DNA from: Paenibacillus sp. PL2-23
Lineage (GTDB): Bacteria; Bacillota; Bacilli; Paenibacillales; Paenibacillaceae
Direction of reading: 5' to 3'
NCBI RefSeq assembly: GCF_040834005.1
Contig: NZ_CP162129.1
Coordinates: 4,599,501 to 4,663,500, forward strand
DNA: 64,000 nt
The notes below the pieces were generated by a model. It saw nothing but the letters and a program-made list of their open reading frames with translations. It ran no database searches and had not been told where the DNA came from. Of the stretch, positions 60,982-64,000 are shown piece after piece; positions within the stretch are counted from its first letter, which is position 1, and every line of letters starts with the position of its first letter. The position numbers were made by a program, and so were the translations under genes.

Positions 60982-61897
60982 GGCCGCCACCTCCGCGAGT
61001 CAATTCCAGGAAATAATCCTCCAAGGTATGGTGGCGCCGCATAATGGATTCCACCGGAACATCATTCATAATAAGACCTTTGGACAGCGCCTCCGGCGTC
61101 ACGTCCGCGTCGTATACGCGCAGCAGCAGACCATCCAGCACCTTGTAATGCTTGATCCCCAGCTTCTCTTCCAGCACAATCGTTGCACGCCTCACATCAG
61201 ACGTCTTAATCTCTACGTAATCCGTATTCGATCGCCTGATGCTCTCCAGGGAAACCTCCTGCAGCAGTCTCCCGTTGTTGATGATGCCAATCGTATCCGC
61301 CACCTGCTCCACCTCGGCCAGCAGATGGCTGGAGATAAGCAAAGTGGTGCCGAGCTCATCACGCAGTCTGCGGAAGAGCACGCGCATCTCCTGTATGCCT
61401 TCCGGATCCAGTCCGTTAATGGGTTCATCCAGCAGCAGCAGCTCCGGCCTCGTCATGATAGCTCTCGCAATACCAAGCCGCTGCCGCATGCCAAGCGAGA
61501 ACTGCTTCACCGGCTTGCCCTCTATGCCAACGAGCTGAACAAGCCGGAGCGCCTCCCGCGCCGCTCCTTTGCGATAGCAGCCCATATATTCGCCATGAAG
61601 CTCCAGGTTCTGCTCGGCCGTCAGCTTCTCGTAGAAGACCGGCGCTTCGATCATGTGGCCGATTTGCTTCATCGGCTCTATGGCCCCGGTCAGCAGCCTT
61701 TTACCAAACAGCTCAATCTCGCCGCCCGTCGGCTTCACCAGGTTCAGAAGCATCTTCATCAAGGTCGACTTGCCGGCACCGTTTGGGCCAAGAAAGCCGT
61801 AGATTTCGCCCTGTCTGACCGTCATTGTCACATTCGATACGACGTCCTGCTTGCCGTAGCTTTTGCTCAGCAGCCGCGTCCGTAACACATCCGTCAT
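60953..61897 (-). CDS. ABC transporter ATP-binding protein (BcrA/lantibiotic-export type)
   Basis: 314 residues. Walker A GPNGAGKSTLMKMLLNL near 36, Q-loop region GHMIEAPVFYEKL, ABC signature FSLGMRQRLGIARA near 135, Walker B LLLLDEPINGLDPEG near 155, and the H-loop SSHLLAEVE. The ~90-residue C-terminal extension is typical of BcrA-like ATPases. It overlaps the permease gene by 29 bases and follows the kinase gene by 85. It powers export or membrane extraction of a peptide or lipid-linked antibiotic, by family inference. Confidence 0.9.
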   Translation of the reverse strand: MTDVLRTRLLSKSYGKQDVVSNVTMTVRQGEIYGFLGPNGAGKSTLMKMLLNLVKPTGGEIELFGKRLLTGAIEPMKQIGHMIEAPVFYEKLTAEQNLELHGEYMGCYRKGAAREALRLVQLVGIEGKPVKQFSLGMRQRLGIARAIMTRPELLLLDEPINGLDPEGIQEMRVLFRRLRDELGTTLLISSHLLAEVEQVADTIGIINNGRLLQEVSLESIRRSNTDYVEIKTSDVRRATIVLEEKLGIKHYKVLDGLLLRVYDADVTPEALSKGLIMNDVPVESIMRRHHTLEDYFLELTRGGGGHAAFDQAGA

Positions 61898-61982
61898 CTC
61901 TTCACTCTCCCGCTTGATTTGGTTACAGCTTTATTCTAATGCGGGCAGCTCTCATCTTTCTTTCGCAAATCTTACTTATTCC

Positions 61983-62933
61983 TTACTTCCTGAACTCAGC
62001 CGCAGCGCGCAGCTGAACGAAGAAGCTCGTACGGACATAAGGCACGCTCTGCAGCCTGATACTGCCTCCAATACGCTCCGCCAGCCTCTTGGTTATCGTT
62101 AAACCGAGTCCGCTTCCCTGCACATTGCGATTACGTGAATCCTGGAGCGTATACAGGCGCTCGAAGATTCGCGTCTGCTCCTGCAGCGGAATGCCTGGAC
62201 CACGATCCGCGATCTCCATGACAACATGCTCGCCAGCCCGCTTAATGGAGAGGCCCAAATAGCGGCCCGATCGGCCATAACGGAGCGCATTGGACAAGAG
62301 ATTATCCATCATGCGTGAGACCGCCTCCTCATTGGCATAAGCGAGCACCGGCTCCTCCGGAATAACGACGTCGACCTCATATTCATCGCCCGCCAGCAGG
62401 TCGTAATAATCCAGTATGCGCCTCCTTGCCAGCTCCCCAATATCCAGCTCGGTCAGCGGCAGCTCAGAGTCGTCCGCCTCCAGCTTCGCCAGATCGAAGA
62501 ACTCATTCATCAGCCGGAGCACCTCAAGCGTCTTGCGATGCACTTGGCCCAGCAGGCGGCTTCTCTCCTCGGATGCCATATGGGGATCGCTCTCCAGCAG
62601 CTCGGCATAGCCCAGTACGACCGTAAGCGGCGTCTTAAGGTCATGGGAGACGTTGGACAGCATCTTGCGCATAGCGCGCTCCGTCTTCGTGTAGTCCGTG
62701 GCCGACTGGCCGGCGATGTCCAGCCACCGGTTTACCGACTCAAGCAGCTCCCTGAGCGTCTGCTCTTCCGTTATTAGCTGCACGCTCCCTGTCATTCGAG
62801 CGGGCTGTTCCGCAAGCTCGTTCAGTCTGTCGGCCATATAGGCCAGGTGACGCCGCATCTCCCGAAGCCTGCTCCGCTCCCGAACGTACAATATACCAAA
62901 AAAAAGAATCAGCATGATGCCTGCGAGGACCAT
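61983..62933 (-). CDS. Sensor histidine kinase with single N-terminal membrane helix
   Basis: 316 residues, ATG seven bases after GGGGGAGG. One N-terminal membrane segment (LAGIMLILFFGILYV), a short linker and no extracellular domain. HisKA acceptor SNVSHDLKTPLTVVLGYAEL near H97. HATPase N-box MDNLLSNALRYG, D-box IADRGPGIP and G2 box GSGLGLTITKRLAERIGG are all intact. The lack of a sensor domain resembles kinases of antibiotic-resistance modules that take the signal from the linked transporter. It starts one base after the response-regulator stop. Confidence 0.9.
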   Translation of the reverse strand: MVLAGIMLILFFGILYVRERSRLREMRRHLAYMADRLNELAEQPARMTGSVQLITEEQTLRELLESVNRWLDIAGQSATDYTKTERAMRKMLSNVSHDLKTPLTVVLGYAELLESDPHMASEERSRLLGQVHRKTLEVLRLMNEFFDLAKLEADDSELPLTELDIGELARRRILDYYDLLAGDEYEVDVVIPEEPVLAYANEEAVSRMMDNLLSNALRYGRSGRYLGLSIKRAGEHVVMEIADRGPGIPLQEQTRIFERLYTLQDSRNRNVQGSGLGLTITKRLAERIGGSIRLQSVPYVRTSFFVQLRAAAEFRK

Positions 62934-62934
62934 A

Positions 62935-63648
62935 TTATGCCTCCCCCAGTCTGTAGCCGATTCCCCAAAGCGTGCGTATGTAGCGGGGATTAGAGGGATC
63001 GTCCTCGATCTTCTCCCGCAGCCTTCTCATATGTACATTAATAACGTTCTCATCCCCGTAATAGCTCTCATTCCACACAAGCTGATACAGCATCGCCTTG
63101 GTGTAGACTCTTGTCGGATGCTGAAGGAACAGCTTCAGAATGTGAAACTCCTTGGCTGTCAGCTTCAACGTCTCCCCCTTCTTTGTCACGCAGAAATTAT
63201 CCGGATCGAGGCTAAGCTCACCGACCGTAAGCAGCTTGGACGGAGCCTGGGCAGCCTCTTGCCCCGATCCCGTATCCGCGTACTGCGTCGCCCTGCGAAT
63301 CGACGCGCTTACGCGCGCCGACAGCTCAAGCAGGGAGAAAGGCTTCGCGATATAGTCGTCCGCTCCAAAGCGAAGTCCAAGCGCCTTGTCCACCTCGCCG
63401 TCCTTGGCTGAGAGAATAAGGATCGGGATAGTGCTGTAATTCCTGATGGCCTGCAGGATGTCGAGACCGTTCGCGTTCGGCAGCATCAGATCGAGCAGCA
63501 CCAGATCGAAGCTGCCCTCCTGGAACACCCGGATCGCGCCCGCCCCATCGCTGACCGTCGTGATGCGGTAGCCCTCCTTGGCCAAATACCCTTCGACCAT
63601 CTCGCTGATTGAAGCATCGTCTTCAATAAGAAGCAAGCTGTGGACCAT
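62935..63648 (-). CDS. OmpR/PhoB-type response regulator
   Basis: 237 residues, ATG after AAGGAGGGCGTTC. Receiver: acidic LLIEDDAS, acceptor DLVLLDLMLPNANG near D53, ILILSAKD and the K in YIAKPFSLLEL. A winged-helix C-terminus follows: LKLTAKEFHILKLFLQHPTRVYTKAMLYQLVWNE, ending NVHMRRLREKIEDDPSNPRYIRTLWGIGYR. It is the partner of the kinase encoded next and probably controls the adjacent ABC exporter genes. It begins 15 bases after the DsbB-like gene's stop. Confidence 0.92.
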   Translation of the reverse strand: MVHSLLLIEDDASISEMVEGYLAKEGYRITTVSDGAGAIRVFQEGSFDLVLLDLMLPNANGLDILQAIRNYSTIPILILSAKDGEVDKALGLRFGADDYIAKPFSLLELSARVSASIRRATQYADTGSGQEAAQAPSKLLTVGELSLDPDNFCVTKKGETLKLTAKEFHILKLFLQHPTRVYTKAMLYQLVWNESYYGDENVINVHMRRLREKIEDDPSNPRYIRTLWGIGYRLGEA

Positions 63649-63663
63649 GAACGCCCTCCTTCA

Positions 63664-64000
63664 CTACCTTTTTCTGAATACTAGCAGCAGAAGCGTGATG
63701 AGCGTAAATCCGGTAAACGCAAGAAACGGAATGGTAATAAAGCCAAGCCAGTTGATATACATGCCGCTGCATGGAACGCCCTGCGAGCAGAGCTTGATCG
63801 ATGCAAAGCCCGGAACTTTTTGCTCCATATAATGGAAGGCAGAGACGAGCATACCCAGTACGGAGAGCGGCAGCACATATTTGCGAATGGCATGCTCGTC
63901 ATAGAAGGCCGCGATTCCCAGAATAATACTCAGCGGATACATGAGAATACGCTGATACCAGCACAGCGAGCAAGGAATAAACCCTTTAATCTCGCTAAAA
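63664..64000 (-). CDS. bdbC: DsbB/BdbC-family disulfide bond formation protein (5' end outside window)
   Basis: The frame is open from the right edge; the first visible residues are FSEIKGFIPCSLCWYQR, containing the redox pair C-x-x-C of DsbB. The internal ATG at 63942 is not the start. A second periplasmic-type loop carries LCSQGVPCSGMY with the other cysteine pair, followed by the last membrane helices and a basic tail. The enzyme reoxidises an extracytoplasmic thiol oxidase (BdbD) by passing electrons to quinone. bdbD is expected just outside the window. The stop is 15 bases from the response-regulator start. Confidence 0.88.
   Translation of the reverse strand, partial: FSEIKGFIPCSLCWYQRILMYPLSIILGIAAFYDEHAIRKYVLPLSVLGMLVSAFHYMEQKVPGFASIKLCSQGVPCSGMYINWLGFITIPFLAFTGFTLITLLLLVFRKR

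Overview
The window comes from a GC-rich, endospore-forming Gram-positive bacterium, most likely Paenibacillus or a close relative. Supporting signs are strong AGGAGG-type ribosome sites with many TTG and GTG starts, a complete GerA-type germinant receptor operon, lipoprotein ABC sugar-binding proteins with no cognate ATPase, YesM/YesN-type two-component pairs, a glycerol-3-phosphate (GlpP) antiterminator, catabolite-repression (cre) sites, and no outer-membrane genes. No rRNA, tRNA, CRISPR array or prophage was seen.

Layout. 0-5 kb: the tail of an SgrR-like regulator, a DUF2500 protein, a 0.85 kb array of 102-bp repeats, an acetyltransferase/PHP histidinol-phosphatase pair, and an M23 peptidase/bactofilin pair. 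5-10 kb: a translationally coupled phosphonate operon (PEP mutase, phosphonopyruvate decarboxylase, AEP transaminase) divergent from an AMP-forming acyl ligase and a TPR protein. 10-19 kb: small exported and nucleic-acid-associated proteins, a chromate transporter, a Ugp-like glycerol-3-phosphate importer ending in glpP, a SIMPL protein, and a papain-like hydrolase gene split by a 179-bp MITE. 19-23.4 kb: arsRBC followed by a flavoprotein monooxygenase and a cysteine-rich MarR regulator that share an operator. 23.4-30.7 kb: one gene for a 2,415-residue secreted multidomain protein. 31-37 kb: a NarL-type regulator with a degraded kinase, a nitroreductase, a catechol-dioxygenase-like VOC protein and CopA. 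37-40.7 kb: the gerKA/KB/KC-like operon, visibly richer in A+T. 40.7-43.8 kb: a type III polyketide synthase, methyltransferase and flavoprotein operon behind a sigma-E-like promoter. 44-53.8 kb: an isomalto-oligosaccharide/dextran operon (binding protein, two permeases, GH66 lipoprotein, YesM kinase, YesN regulator, second binding protein). 54-60 kb: ThuA and Gfo/Idh/MocA proteins with a divergent AraC regulator, a second 102-bp repeat locus, and a beta-mannosidase. 60-64 kb: a BcrAB-like ABC exporter with its two-component system and a truncated DsbB/BdbC gene.

How the genes work together. The carbohydrate loci lack an ABC ATPase, so they probably use a shared MsmX-type ATPase elsewhere in the genome. 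Many operons are tied together by 4-bp ATGA, GTGA or TTGA stop/start overlaps. Besides the genes, the window holds a family of 102-bp repeats found at two tail-to-tail intergenic gaps, a MITE with clean target duplications, three smaller tandem arrays, and several well-resolved promoters and operators.
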